Under the pieces are notes generated by a model, which was given only the letters and a program-made list of their open reading frames with translations, searched no databases and was not told where the DNA came from. A stretch of DNA of 17,514 nt from Gammaproteobacteria bacterium (GTDB taxonomy: Bacteria > Pseudomonadota > Gammaproteobacteria > Arenicellales > JAOTYS01), in NCBI GenBank assembly GCA_029861795.1, contig JAOTYS010000042.1, positions 1 through 17,514 of the forward strand, written 5' to 3'. This document shows positions 7,218 to 14,948 of the stretch, piece after piece (the first letter of the stretch is position 1; the number at the start of each line of letters is the position of its first letter). The position numbers and the translations under genes were made by a program.

Positions 7218-7745
7218 TTGCATGGCCGGCTCAGTGGTGTTGACATAGGGAGAATCAACGGTCTAACTCAAGCTGAGTTCATTGGCCTCCTTGGAGGCAT
7301 CTTCGAGAATTCGCCCTGGGTCGCTGAGCAAGCCTGGCACATGCGGCCCTTTGATGACCTAGATGCGATTCACCAAGGCATGGCTGAGGTAGCAAAGAAT
7401 GCTCCGCGAGAGTGGCAACTCCGACTGCTGCGCTCCCACCCAGATCTCGCAGGACGCGAGGCCCAAGAAGGAAAGATGACCGATTCCTCGACCGTCGAGC
7501 AAGCAAGCGCCGGGCTGAATGCACTGAGCCGAGCCGAGATGGATGAGATAAACCAACTCAACGCTGAGTACCGTCGCAAGCACGGTTTCCCATTTATCAT
7601 CGCCGTGCGTGAACACACAAAGCCCGGTATTTTCATGGAGTTCAGGCGGAGGTTAGGAAATAATACTGAGACCGAAGTCGAAAATGCTTTGCAGCAGATC
7701 TTTGCCATCACGCTGCTGCGGATTAGGGCTCTGGAATGCACTTAA
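7218..7745 (+). CDS. uraD: 2-oxo-4-hydroxy-4-carboxy-5-ureidoimidazoline (OHCU) decarboxylase
   Basis: A 175-residue cytoplasmic enzyme that decarboxylates OHCU to S-allantoin, the last step of the urate-to-allantoin route. Family hallmarks are LLGGIFENSPWVAE near the N-terminus, the catalytic His74 in SHPDLAG, the LN..Y..KHGFPFIIAVR segment and the C-terminal helix. Length is normal for the single-domain enzyme. The start is TTG at 7218: it is 9 nt after a strong GGAGGAG (7202-7208), and the next in-frame ATG would remove the first 41 residues. An ATG at 7222 in another frame opens an 8-codon frame ending at 7248. The gene heads a same-strand cluster with two hydroxyisourate hydrolase genes, whose product is its substrate. 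Confidence 0.95.
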   Translation: MHGRLSGVDIGRINGLTQAEFIGLLGGIFENSPWVAEQAWHMRPFDDLDAIHQGMAEVAKNAPREWQLRLLRSHPDLAGREAQEGKMTDSSTVEQASAGLNALSRAEMDEINQLNAEYRRKHGFPFIIAVREHTKPGIFMEFRRRLGNNTETEVENALQQIFAITLLRIRALECT

Positions 7746-7816
7746 GGGCGTCCAGCAGCTCTGCCGTAGTGACTGTAAGGGGCATAACCCATTCCACAAC
7801 ACAACAGGAGGAAAAT

Positions 7817-8269
7817 ATGAGCACACACGACCTCAGTCGCCGACAATTCCTCACCGCCGGCGCGGCTATCGGAGCAATTGCGACTATGCCAAAGTTGGCC
7901 GAAGCCCAGGAGTCGGGAGGTAGGTTGACATTGCATGCAATCGACACCTATTTTGGCCAGACGCGTGCAGGTCTGCAGATAGACTTATCTATCCGCGATG
8001 GAGACAGCTACCGCCTCATCAAGACTGTCGAGACAGTCGAGCGCGGCCGAACCGAGGAACCGCTGTTAGTCGGCGATGAGTTACAAGTTGGGCGCTACGA
8101 ACTACTGATGCATGTGGAGGAGTACTTCGATAAGCAGCAAGCTGAGCTTCCCAATCCGCCGTTCCTAAGCAACATACCGATTCGCTTTGCGGTCTATGAC
8201 GCATCCCAAAAGTTCCATGTGCCTATTCTGTTTAGCCCGTGGAGTTACTCCTACTACCGGGGCAGCTAA
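7817..8269 (+). CDS. uraH: 5-hydroxyisourate hydrolase with Tat signal peptide (exported copy)
   Basis: Hydrolyses 5-hydroxyisourate to OHCU. A twin-arginine signal SRRQFLTAGAA (Arg8-Arg9) leads to a probable cleavage site AEA before Gln31, so the folded enzyme should be periplasmic. The transthyretin-like domain follows with all catalytic signatures: His40 (LTLHAIDT), Arg78 (RGRTEE), His134 (FHVPI) and the C-terminal YRGS tetrapeptide (147-150). The start at 7817 is set by AGGAGG at 7806-7811 and the Tat motif directly after it; the frame is open upstream to 7736 without signal-like sequence. It lies 71 nt after uraD and 70 nt before a second hydrolase gene clearly paralogous to it. The enzyme is usually cytoplasmic in bacteria, though exported forms are known. 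Confidence 0.93.
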   Translation: MSTHDLSRRQFLTAGAAIGAIATMPKLAEAQESGGRLTLHAIDTYFGQTRAGLQIDLSIRDGDSYRLIKTVETVERGRTEEPLLVGDELQVGRYELLMHVEEYFDKQQAELPNPPFLSNIPIRFAVYDASQKFHVPILFSPWSYSYYRGS

Positions 8270-8339
8270 AAGAGTAGATCCCGGATTGACAGGAATTGTT
8301 CGAGAATTCATAGATCAGCAATAAAGAGGAGAACACATC

Positions 8340-8693
8340 ATGGCTGGTATCACGACTCATGTACTGGACACAGTTAACGGTAGCCCAGGCGCTGGCATGC
8401 GAATCGATTTCTCGGTGCTGGAGGGTGACAGTTACCGTTTAGTGAAAACTGTTCATACTAACCAGGACGGCCGCACCGACGAGATGATCCTGGCACCAGA
8501 GGCGACCAAGGTCGGGCAGTACGAAATTTTGTTTCACGTCCGAGAATATTTCGAGAAACTTGGCGTGGAACTGCCTGATCCGCCCTTCATCGACGAGGTG
8601 CCGGTGCGCTTCGCCGTGTTTGACACCACGCAGCACTATCACGTTCCAATGCTGGCCACACCTTGGAGCTGTACGACTTATCGTGGTAGCTGA
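8340..8693 (+). CDS. uraH: 5-hydroxyisourate hydrolase (cytoplasmic copy)
   Basis: A 117-residue enzyme of standard family length without any signal peptide. Catalytic signatures are complete: His7 (ITTHVLDT), Arg45 (DGRTDE), His101 (YHVPM) and the terminal YRGS (114-117). It shares with the upstream copy the unusual GDSYRL-x-KTV segment, the EYF(D/E)K loop and ELP(N/D)PPF, so the pair probably arose by tandem duplication of one ancestor, with a Tat signal gained or lost. The ribosome-binding site AAGAGGAG lies about 8 nt before the ATG. It should act in the cytoplasm next to UraD. Both copies look catalytically intact, so neither is an obvious relic. Confidence 0.95.
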   Translation: MAGITTHVLDTVNGSPGAGMRIDFSVLEGDSYRLVKTVHTNQDGRTDEMILAPEATKVGQYEILFHVREYFEKLGVELPDPPFIDEVPVRFAVFDTTQHYHVPMLATPWSCTTYRGS

Positions 8694-8782
8694 GTACTCA
8701 GGATAAATCGCTAAGGGTAATCAGACAATAGTTCTTGCTGGTCGCAGCCGAGCGCTGCTTGTGTAATAAGACGGAGGTGCTC

Positions 8783-9790
8783 ATGTCACACGTTGCAGCA
8801 CGAGTATCTGCAACACTGATTGTATGCGCTTCGCTAAGCGCGACGCATATCGTACTCGCCCAGGAAACGATACGAATAGCCGGTAACTTTGTGCCGAGCC
8901 ATTCGTCCAGCATCGCGATTGATCAGTTCGAACAGGACGTCGAGCTGGCCACGGAAGGCCAGCTTGACGTACAAGTCTTTAACAACATGCAACTAGGCGG
9001 CGCCCAGGAGAACGTCAGCCAAGTTCGAGCTGGAACCATCATGATGACCTGGGTGGGCATGGCCTATTTGACGCGCACCGTCCCAGAACTTGAAGCAGTC
9101 AGTGTGCCATTTTTGTTTCCCAGCCGTGAGGTGGCCTACCAGGTGATGGATGGCCCGATTGGTGAGTTGTTCGCCGAGAAACTCGCGGAAAAGGGGTTTG
9201 AGTTGCTCGGTATCATGGAATTGGGTGAGCGGCAGGTCACTAACAACGTCAGACCGATTAGGAAGCTTGCCGATTTGCAGGGGCTCAAGATCAGGCTGCA
9301 GCCCAACGAAACGCATCTCGACACCTTTCGCGCGCTGGGTGCTAACCCCATCGCTATGGACGTTCGGGAGGTCTATTCAGCCCTTCAACAGGACGTGATT
9401 GATGGCCAGGAAAACCCTTACAACGTGATTCTAGCCAGCCGCTACCCTGAGGTTCAGAAGTTTCTGTCGAATACTGGCCACTTCTTCGATTTCATTCCAG
9501 TAGTAGCCAACAAGAAAAAATTCGCTGCGCTGTCGCCCGTGCTCCAGGAGGCGATCAAGACAGCCATGCGCAACGCAGTCCTGGCCCAGCGCAAAGCAGC
9601 AGCTAAGGCGGACGCTCAAGCACTCGCCGAGTTGCAAAAACAGGGCATGCAATACGACGCACTGGCGCCGTCCGAACGCGAGGCCATGCGAGCAGCCGCT
9701 GCCGATATCGTCGATGAGATCCGGGGGCGTGTCGGTGGCGACCTCCTTGATCGCGTTATCGAAAAAGTTCAGCAAGCAGCAGGGTCCTGA
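8783..9790 (+). CDS. TRAP transporter substrate-binding protein (DctP family), first system
   Basis: A 335-residue periplasmic receptor that delivers a ligand to the DctQ-DctM permease encoded next. The signal peptide runs to about Ala26 (VLA before QE). The mature protein begins with the beta strand TIRIAGNFVP. The family core is GLKIRLQPNETHLDTFRALGA, in which Arg171 occupies the position that usually salt-bridges a ligand carboxylate. It continues VREVYSALQQDVIDGQENP, and its C-terminal helices are alanine rich. The start at 8783 follows GGAGG (8773-8777) by 5 nt; the frame is open to 8735 but that part does not look like a signal. It follows the hydroxyisourate hydrolase by 89 nt, so a urate-pathway ligand is plausible but unproven. 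Confidence 0.94.
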   Translation: MSHVAARVSATLIVCASLSATHIVLAQETIRIAGNFVPSHSSSIAIDQFEQDVELATEGQLDVQVFNNMQLGGAQENVSQVRAGTIMMTWVGMAYLTRTVPELEAVSVPFLFPSREVAYQVMDGPIGELFAEKLAEKGFELLGIMELGERQVTNNVRPIRKLADLQGLKIRLQPNETHLDTFRALGANPIAMDVREVYSALQQDVIDGQENPYNVILASRYPEVQKFLSNTGHFFDFIPVVANKKKFAALSPVLQEAIKTAMRNAVLAQRKAAAKADAQALAELQKQGMQYDALAPSEREAMRAAAADIVDEIRGRVGGDLLDRVIEKVQQAAGS

Positions 9791-9839
9791 CTGCGGACCC
9801 GCGACACGACTGAGCACGGATACGAATACGAGGGATTCC

Positions 9840-10352
9840 ATGTCCACCCTACTGCGCCCTTTGGAGGTCACCCTCGCGGCTCTGGATCGCGCCGCACAGT
9901 GGCTCATTGTTATCTTGATGACCACCATGGTGACCGTCGTGTCAGCGCAAGTGTTACTTCGATATGGGTTCAACAGCTCCATCGGCTGGGCGGAGGAGAT
10001 CTCGCGACTCACCTTCGTATGGTCAATCTTCTTAGGCATTCCGCTCGGTATTAAGGCAGGTTCACATATCGGCATCGAGCTCCTGACTGCGCGCTTGCCT
10101 GCGACATTGCGCAATGGGATAGCAAGCCTAATCGCGGGCTTGGGTGCAGCACTTATGCTGCTGGTTTGCTACGAAGCCGCAGTGATCACTTATACGCAGT
10201 GGGATGAAAAATTGGCTTCCGCGGATTTTAGCGCGGCTCTGTTCGTGTTAGCGGTTGCGGTGGGTAGCGCCCATTCCGCTCTGCACCTGATCTGGTTGGC
10301 TGCCACCGGCGAGCGAAAGGCCGACCAGGACGTGACGAAGGTTCTCGAATGA
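9840..10352 (+). CDS. TRAP transporter small permease (DctQ family), first system
   Basis: A 170-residue inner-membrane protein with four predicted helices (about residues 20-40, 55-75, 95-115, 130-155). The family signature is visible between helices 1 and 2: QVLLRYGFNSSIGWAEEISR followed by FVWSIFLG. The DctQ subunit supports the large DctM subunit in the membrane. The start at 9840 gives the normal length; the preceding sequence to 9714 is open but overlaps the dctP coding region and is not family-like. Its ribosome-binding site is weak. The stop codon overlaps the next start by 4 nt (ATGA 10349-10352), so expression is probably coupled. Confidence 0.93.
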   Translation: MSTLLRPLEVTLAALDRAAQWLIVILMTTMVTVVSAQVLLRYGFNSSIGWAEEISRLTFVWSIFLGIPLGIKAGSHIGIELLTARLPATLRNGIASLIAGLGAALMLLVCYEAAVITYTQWDEKLASADFSAALFVLAVAVGSAHSALHLIWLAATGERKADQDVTKVLE

Positions 10353-11629
10353 GTCTGCTCATCATTCTGGTGTTCCTCGGCATCGCTTTGCTAGGCATGC
10401 CACTCGCGTTCGCGCTGGGTACCGCTGCGGTTGCCGGTCTAATCGTGAGCGACATCGACTTCAATCTACTGCCAATACGCATGATGAACGCGCTCAATGC
10501 TTTTCCATTGATGGCGATCCCGTTCTTCATTCTTGCCGGTGAGCTGATGCTAAAGGGTGGCATCATGGAGCGTCTGATTGACTTCGCCAATGCCCTGGTG
10601 GGCCGCTTACGCGGCGGGCTCGCTCACGGAACCATGCTCGCCGGCTTGGGGCTTTCGACCGTTTCCGGCGCTGCGGTCGCCGATGCCAGCGCCTTGAGTA
10701 GCACGCTGGTCCCTTCGCTCAAGAAAATCTATGGCCCGGGTTTTTCTGGGGCGATTGTCGCCGCAGCGGCCAACCTTGGACCAATCATTCCGCCTAGCGG
10801 GGCAATGATCGTCTATGCCTTTATGGCGGGCCCTTCCGTGTCTGTGGGCGGCCTGTTTATGGCCGGCGTGTTGCCAGGAATCATCTTGGTAACATCGATG
10901 ATGGCAATGTGCTCGCTTGTTGCCATTCGACGGAAGTTTCCGCGCACCGGCGATGCGTTCTCATGGCGAAAAATTTTCTACGAGCTGAAGCGCTCGTTCC
11001 TTATTTTGCTGATGCCGGTGGTGGTCATTGGTGGCATCGTAGGTGGGGCGTTTACAGCCACCGAAGGTTCGGCAATCGCCGTGGTGTTTGCACTGTTCAT
11101 CGGCTTTTTCGTGACTCGCAAGTTGACACTCGCCGATTTACCCAAGGCCATGGTCCGCACCGCTATCACATCTGCGGTTGTCGGCGCAATGATAGCGTTT
11201 GCCTCTGTTGTAACCTACATGCTGACCATCGATCTGTTGCCAATAAAACTTTCGCAACTGCTTCAGTCTCTCACCTCCAACCCTCTGGTCTTTCTGTTAT
11301 TAGTGGCGTTCTCACTGTTCGTCATTGGCATGTTCCTGGAGTCCATTGCAGCCTACACCATGCTGGTGCCGCTACTACATCCGATCGCGCTTCAGTATGG
11401 CATTGATCCACTGCACTTCGGTTTCCTGTTTGTGTTTAACCTCGTGATTGGCATGCTTACACCACCGGTCGGGGTGGTGCTGTTCGTGGTCTCGAGTGTA
11501 GCCAAAATTAAACTCGGCGAGCTGGTGCGCAATATCTTACCGTTTCTCGCCCTCATGTACGGGTTGCTGTTTATGGCAATCGTTTTCCCTCCACTTGCGC
11601 TGACTCTGCCTCGGCTGCTTGGCTATTGA
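10349..11629 (+). CDS. TRAP transporter large permease (DctM family), first system
   Basis: A 426-residue transport subunit with about 12 membrane segments across its length. Family motifs include the N-terminal LLGMPLAFALG, the MNALNAFPLMAIPFFILAGE segment and GAAVADASALSS. Also present are the LGPIIPPSGAMIVYAF hairpin and LTPPVGVVLFVVSS near the C-terminus. It is expected to be a Na+-driven secondary carrier that accepts ligand only from its binding protein. It completes the first DctP-DctQ-DctM set. A 166-bp gap with a small inverted repeat separates it from the second set. Confidence 0.95.
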   Translation: MSLLIILVFLGIALLGMPLAFALGTAAVAGLIVSDIDFNLLPIRMMNALNAFPLMAIPFFILAGELMLKGGIMERLIDFANALVGRLRGGLAHGTMLAGLGLSTVSGAAVADASALSSTLVPSLKKIYGPGFSGAIVAAAANLGPIIPPSGAMIVYAFMAGPSVSVGGLFMAGVLPGIILVTSMMAMCSLVAIRRKFPRTGDAFSWRKIFYELKRSFLILLMPVVVIGGIVGGAFTATEGSAIAVVFALFIGFFVTRKLTLADLPKAMVRTAITSAVVGAMIAFASVVTYMLTIDLLPIKLSQLLQSLTSNPLVFLLLVAFSLFVIGMFLESIAAYTMLVPLLHPIALQYGIDPLHFGFLFVFNLVIGMLTPPVGVVLFVVSSVAKIKLGELVRNILPFLALMYGLLFMAIVFPPLALTLPRLLGY

Positions 11630-11630
11630 A

Positions 11631-11651
11631 CCAGTTCATGCAAGCAACTGG
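11631..11651 (+). terminator. Small inverted repeat after the first DctM gene
   Basis: CCAGTT (11631-11636) and AACTGG (11646-11651) can form a 6-bp stem with a 9-nt loop directly after the stop codon. No U-tract follows, so it may only attenuate read-through or protect the RNA end. It marks the boundary between the two TRAP sets. Confidence 0.2.
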
Positions 11652-11795
11652 ATCCGTCAGTAGACGATAGCCAGCCCACACTATGCCCTAGCGTCGATGT
11701 ATGATTGTGCGAGATCTTCGTACGCCATGAAGCCACCACCGGCAGTGAAAAGTGGCATGTTCTTTGATTGTGAAACCCACAAGGGGAGGATATTC

Positions 11796-12845
11796 ATGAA
11801 AATTTTACTGGTCCTCGGCACCGTGCTCCTATTAGCCACCCACCCACTAGCTGGTCAGGCCGACAATCCAACCTCAATGCGCATCGCCGGCAATTTTTCA
11901 TCCAACACCAGGCACGTGGATCTGATTGAAAGGCCATTTTTCACGGGGCTACCCGAGGCCACTGGACTGGAAATGCGTATCAACTACAACCCAATGGACG
12001 TAGTCAACGTAAAGGCGGACGACGCACTGCGATTACTACGATCCGGCACGTTTGACGTCATGTCTGTCCAGATCGGTATGGCCTCGCGCGACGACCCCAC
12101 TTTCGAGGGCATCGATTTAATCGGTGTATCCACCAATATGAAAGAGCTACGTGAGGCCGTGGATGCCTACCGCGACGCGTTCGACCAGCGCCTGCAAAAG
12201 CGCTTCAAGGCCAAGTTGATAACCCTATGGCCATTTGGCCCTCAAGTGTTCTACTGCAATCAGCCGATAAGCTCAGTTGACGACTTTAAAGGCCTGAAAA
12301 TCCGCAGCTTTACTCCTTCAATGGCAGCCCTGATCAAGCATCTGGGCGGTACACCGATTACATTACAATTTTCAGAAGTGTACCCGGCGCTGCAGCGCGG
12401 GGTGGCCGACTGCGCCGTGACATCGCCGGCCTCCGGTAATGCCGGTAATTGGCCCGAGGTAACCACACACTTCTTCCCTTTGTCGGTGTCGGGCTCGGTT
12501 CAAGGGCATTTTATGAACTTCAACTACTGGAATAAATTCACGCCCGAGTCGCAACAGAAACTCCTCGCTGAGTTCAAGAAGCTGGAGGATCAAATGTGGG
12601 AGTTGGCCGAAACCGCAAATGCCGACGCGATCGCCTGCAATGTCGGCCAAGATCTATGCACAGAAGGCACAAAGTTCAACATGAAGCTAGTGCCGGTCGC
12701 GTCCGAAGACGAACGCAAGGTTAAAGAGGCAGTAACCGCAGTGGTACTGCCGTTGTGGAAGGAAACCTGCAACCGGGTAAACCCGGAATGCACTGGAGCC
12801 TGGAACAATACTGTCGGCAAAGCGCGCGGTTACACAATTGAATAA
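11796..12845 (+). CDS. TRAP transporter substrate-binding protein (DctP family), second system, cysteine-rich
   Basis: A 349-residue periplasmic receptor for the second permease pair. The signal peptide covers about residues 1-22 (MKILLVLGTVLLL...). The mature protein begins MRIAGNF, like the first receptor, but the rest is quite different. The core GLKIRSFTPSMAALIKHLGG contains Arg170 at the carboxylate-binding position. The following FSEVYPALQRGVADCAVTS is the usual family helix. The mature part carries six cysteines, in YCNQ, ADCAV, IACNVGQDLC and TCNRVNPEC; an even number in a periplasmic protein suggests disulfides. A strong GGGGAGGA (11783-11790) sits 5 nt before this ATG and decides it over an upstream ATG at 11697. 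The ligand is unknown, and differs from that of the first system as far as the divergence suggests. Confidence 0.93.
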   Translation: MKILLVLGTVLLLATHPLAGQADNPTSMRIAGNFSSNTRHVDLIERPFFTGLPEATGLEMRINYNPMDVVNVKADDALRLLRSGTFDVMSVQIGMASRDDPTFEGIDLIGVSTNMKELREAVDAYRDAFDQRLQKRFKAKLITLWPFGPQVFYCNQPISSVDDFKGLKIRSFTPSMAALIKHLGGTPITLQFSEVYPALQRGVADCAVTSPASGNAGNWPEVTTHFFPLSVSGSVQGHFMNFNYWNKFTPESQQKLLAEFKKLEDQMWELAETANADAIACNVGQDLCTEGTKFNMKLVPVASEDERKVKEAVTAVVLPLWKETCNRVNPECTGAWNNTVGKARGYTIE

Positions 12846-12864
12846 TCCCCGTAGAGGAACCAAC

Positions 12865-13479
12865 ATGGAAAATCCCATTACTCGAATCGTCGAACCGATT
12901 GCCCGCATGATTGCGATCCTTTGCGGTTATGGAATCATGCTGTTGTCGATTGCGGTCACGGTTGAGATCATCGGCCGCAAACTGTTCGCGTTCTCGTTGC
13001 AAGGCATCGACGACATCGGCGGATACGTGCTGGCTATCACCGCAACTATCGGTGCCTCCTATACCATCGCAGTACGCGGCCATGCCCGGGTGGACGTATT
13101 TCTGGTCCGCATGCCGGCCAGTTGGCAGCGCGTTCTCAACGCCCTGGCGATTGTGACACTGGCGGGCTTTGCCATTTTCGCAACTTGGCGTGGGAGCGTA
13201 GTGCTGATGGAAAGCATCGAATTTCAGAGTGTTGCCACCAACCCGCTACAAACACCGCTCTGGCAGCCGCAGAGCATCTGGCTATTCGGTCTCGCCCTGT
13301 TCGCTATCATCGGTGTCACCTACGCGGTGCATGCGGTGTGGTTGCTCATCCGTAGTCGACCCGAGCTCAACAGCTGGTATGGCCCGAAGACCGCTCATGA
13401 CGAGCTCGAGGCAGAACTGACTGCGCTCGCTGAGCGCGAAGCACAAGCTGAGACGGCGGAACACGAAACACGCCCATGA
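12865..13479 (+). CDS. TRAP transporter small permease (DctQ family), second system
   Basis: A 204-residue inner-membrane subunit, somewhat longer than the first DctQ. Helices lie at about 15-38, 55-75, 90-112 and 135-160. The signature region reads VEIIGRKLFAFSLQGIDDIG followed by ASYTIAVRGHARVDVF, so the Glu-Glu of the first system is Asp-Asp here. The extra length is a charged cytosolic tail rich in Glu and Ala (about residues 170-204) that may form a helix. The start at 12865 follows AGAGGA (12853-12858). The gene begins 19 nt after the second dctP and overlaps the next gene by 4 nt (ATGA 13476-13479). Confidence 0.93.
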   Translation: MENPITRIVEPIARMIAILCGYGIMLLSIAVTVEIIGRKLFAFSLQGIDDIGGYVLAITATIGASYTIAVRGHARVDVFLVRMPASWQRVLNALAIVTLAGFAIFATWRGSVVLMESIEFQSVATNPLQTPLWQPQSIWLFGLALFAIIGVTYAVHAVWLLIRSRPELNSWYGPKTAHDELEAELTALAEREAQAETAEHETRP

Positions 13480-14780
13480 TCGAACCTGGCGTCGCACTTA
13501 TCGGCTTTGCCCTACTGATCGGCCTGATGGCTCTGGGCCTGCATGTGGCGTTCGTCATGTTCGCAGTCAGCATCCTAGGCGCACTGCTCTATCTCGGCAT
13601 GCCAGCGACGCTGGAATTCGGTACACAGTATTGGGGAGCGACCAATAACTTTGTGCTGGTCGCGATACCGCTGTTCGTGCTGCTTGGAGAACTTCTGGTG
13701 CGGGGCGGTTTCGCCGACCGCATGTACGAAGCGCTTGCAGATTGGCTCAACCCTTTACCGGGAGGGTTACTGCACACCAACATCGGCACCTCAGCGATGT
13801 TCGCGGCCGTGTCCGGCTCTTCCGTAGCCACTGCGGCGACCATCGGCACGGTGGCGCTGCCCGCGTTCAAACAGCGTCAGTACAACGAACGACTGGTACT
13901 GGGCACTATTGCCGCGGGCGCGACTCTTGGCATCCTGATACCACCCAGTATCAATATGATCATCTACGGCGCGATGACAGACACTTCAGTCGGCCGCCTG
14001 TACATAGCGGGTGTCATCCCGGGACTGGTGCTCACAGGCTTGTTCATGCTAGTCATCGTCGGCGCATGCCTCTGGCGGCCGGCCTTCGCCGGGACAGCGG
14101 AGGAAAGTGCGCCGTTCAGTGAGCGATTGGGACGACTGTTACACCTATTGCCACCGCTGATTGTTTTCCTGATCGTGATGGGCAGCATCTACCTCGGCTG
14201 GGCCACACCTACCGAATCGGCGGCGCTCGGGGTGATGATCTCGCTGATCCTATGCGGGTTCAAAGGCACCCTATCGCTGCGCATGCTGCACGAGTGCTTT
14301 GTGACCACGGTCTCGATCACCGCCATGATCATGCTGATCACTGCAGCGGCGTTCTTCCTCACCTTTGTGCTCGGCCTCATGGGTGTACCACAGGCGCTCG
14401 CTGATCTGGTGGCGGAGATTGGTGCCTCGGAAGGCTTGATGGTGGTCATCTTGACGGTCTTTTATCTGATCCTCGGCTGCTTCCTGGATGCACTGGCGAT
14501 GATCGTCGCGACCATTCCAATCGTATTCCCGCTGGTTGTGGCGCTGGGCATTGACCCCGTGTGGTATGGGATCTACCTCGTGATCATGGCGGAACTGGCG
14601 CTGATCACACCACCGGTCGGGATGAATTTGTATGTCGTTCAAGGTATCCGCAAAAAAGGCTTAATCACTGATGTCATCATCGGCGTTCTGCCCTTCCTCG
14701 CCATCATGTTTCTCATGATCCTATTGCTGTGGTTGTTTCCGTCGATGGTCTTGTGGCTCCCGCGCCTGGCATTCGATTGA
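13476..14780 (+). CDS. TRAP transporter large permease (DctM family), second system
   Basis: A 434-residue transport subunit with about 12 membrane segments. Motifs: GLHVAFVMFAVS near the start, FVLVAIPLFVLLGELLVRGG, GSSVATAATIG, LGILIPPSINMIIYGAMTDTSVG and ITPPVGMNLYVVQG. These differ from the first DctM at most variable positions, so the second set is not a recent duplicate but a separate TRAP subfamily placed alongside. It is the last gene of the same-strand run of eight genes from uraD; a 168-bp gap with repeat sequences follows. Confidence 0.95.
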   Translation: MIEPGVALIGFALLIGLMALGLHVAFVMFAVSILGALLYLGMPATLEFGTQYWGATNNFVLVAIPLFVLLGELLVRGGFADRMYEALADWLNPLPGGLLHTNIGTSAMFAAVSGSSVATAATIGTVALPAFKQRQYNERLVLGTIAAGATLGILIPPSINMIIYGAMTDTSVGRLYIAGVIPGLVLTGLFMLVIVGACLWRPAFAGTAEESAPFSERLGRLLHLLPPLIVFLIVMGSIYLGWATPTESAALGVMISLILCGFKGTLSLRMLHECFVTTVSITAMIMLITAAAFFLTFVLGLMGVPQALADLVAEIGASEGLMVVILTVFYLILGCFLDALAMIVATIPIVFPLVVALGIDPVWYGIYLVIMAELALITPPVGMNLYVVQGIRKKGLITDVIIGVLPFLAIMFLMILLLWLFPSMVLWLPRLAFD

Positions 14781-14853
14781 CCGCTGCGAGCACGTATCGG
14801 GACTGACACGACATATAATTGAACTTGCGACTCGTGATTAGCAATAGATAACA

Positions 14854-14904
14854 CCAATTGATAACAGACTATCACTTCATGCTTATGAATCATTTCAACC
14901 GATG
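14854..14904 (+). repeat. Direct repeat, left copy (before phyH)
   Basis: Begins with CCAATTGATAACA, which is identical over 13 nt to the start of the copy at 16096. After a variable 6-8 nt the last 30 nt match at 24 of 30 positions. Around it GATAAC occurs three times (14847-14852, 14860-14865, 14907-14912). The two copies bracket the phyH gene in the same orientation. Confidence 0.7.
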
Positions 14905-14948
14905 CAGATAACCGTGGAAACGCTTGGCCATCAGAAACATGGGAGTAG

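Noticed and set aside
12260..14642. Several open frames on both strands within the second TRAP set
   Set aside because: All overlap strongly supported DctP, DctQ and DctM genes and have no recognisable content.
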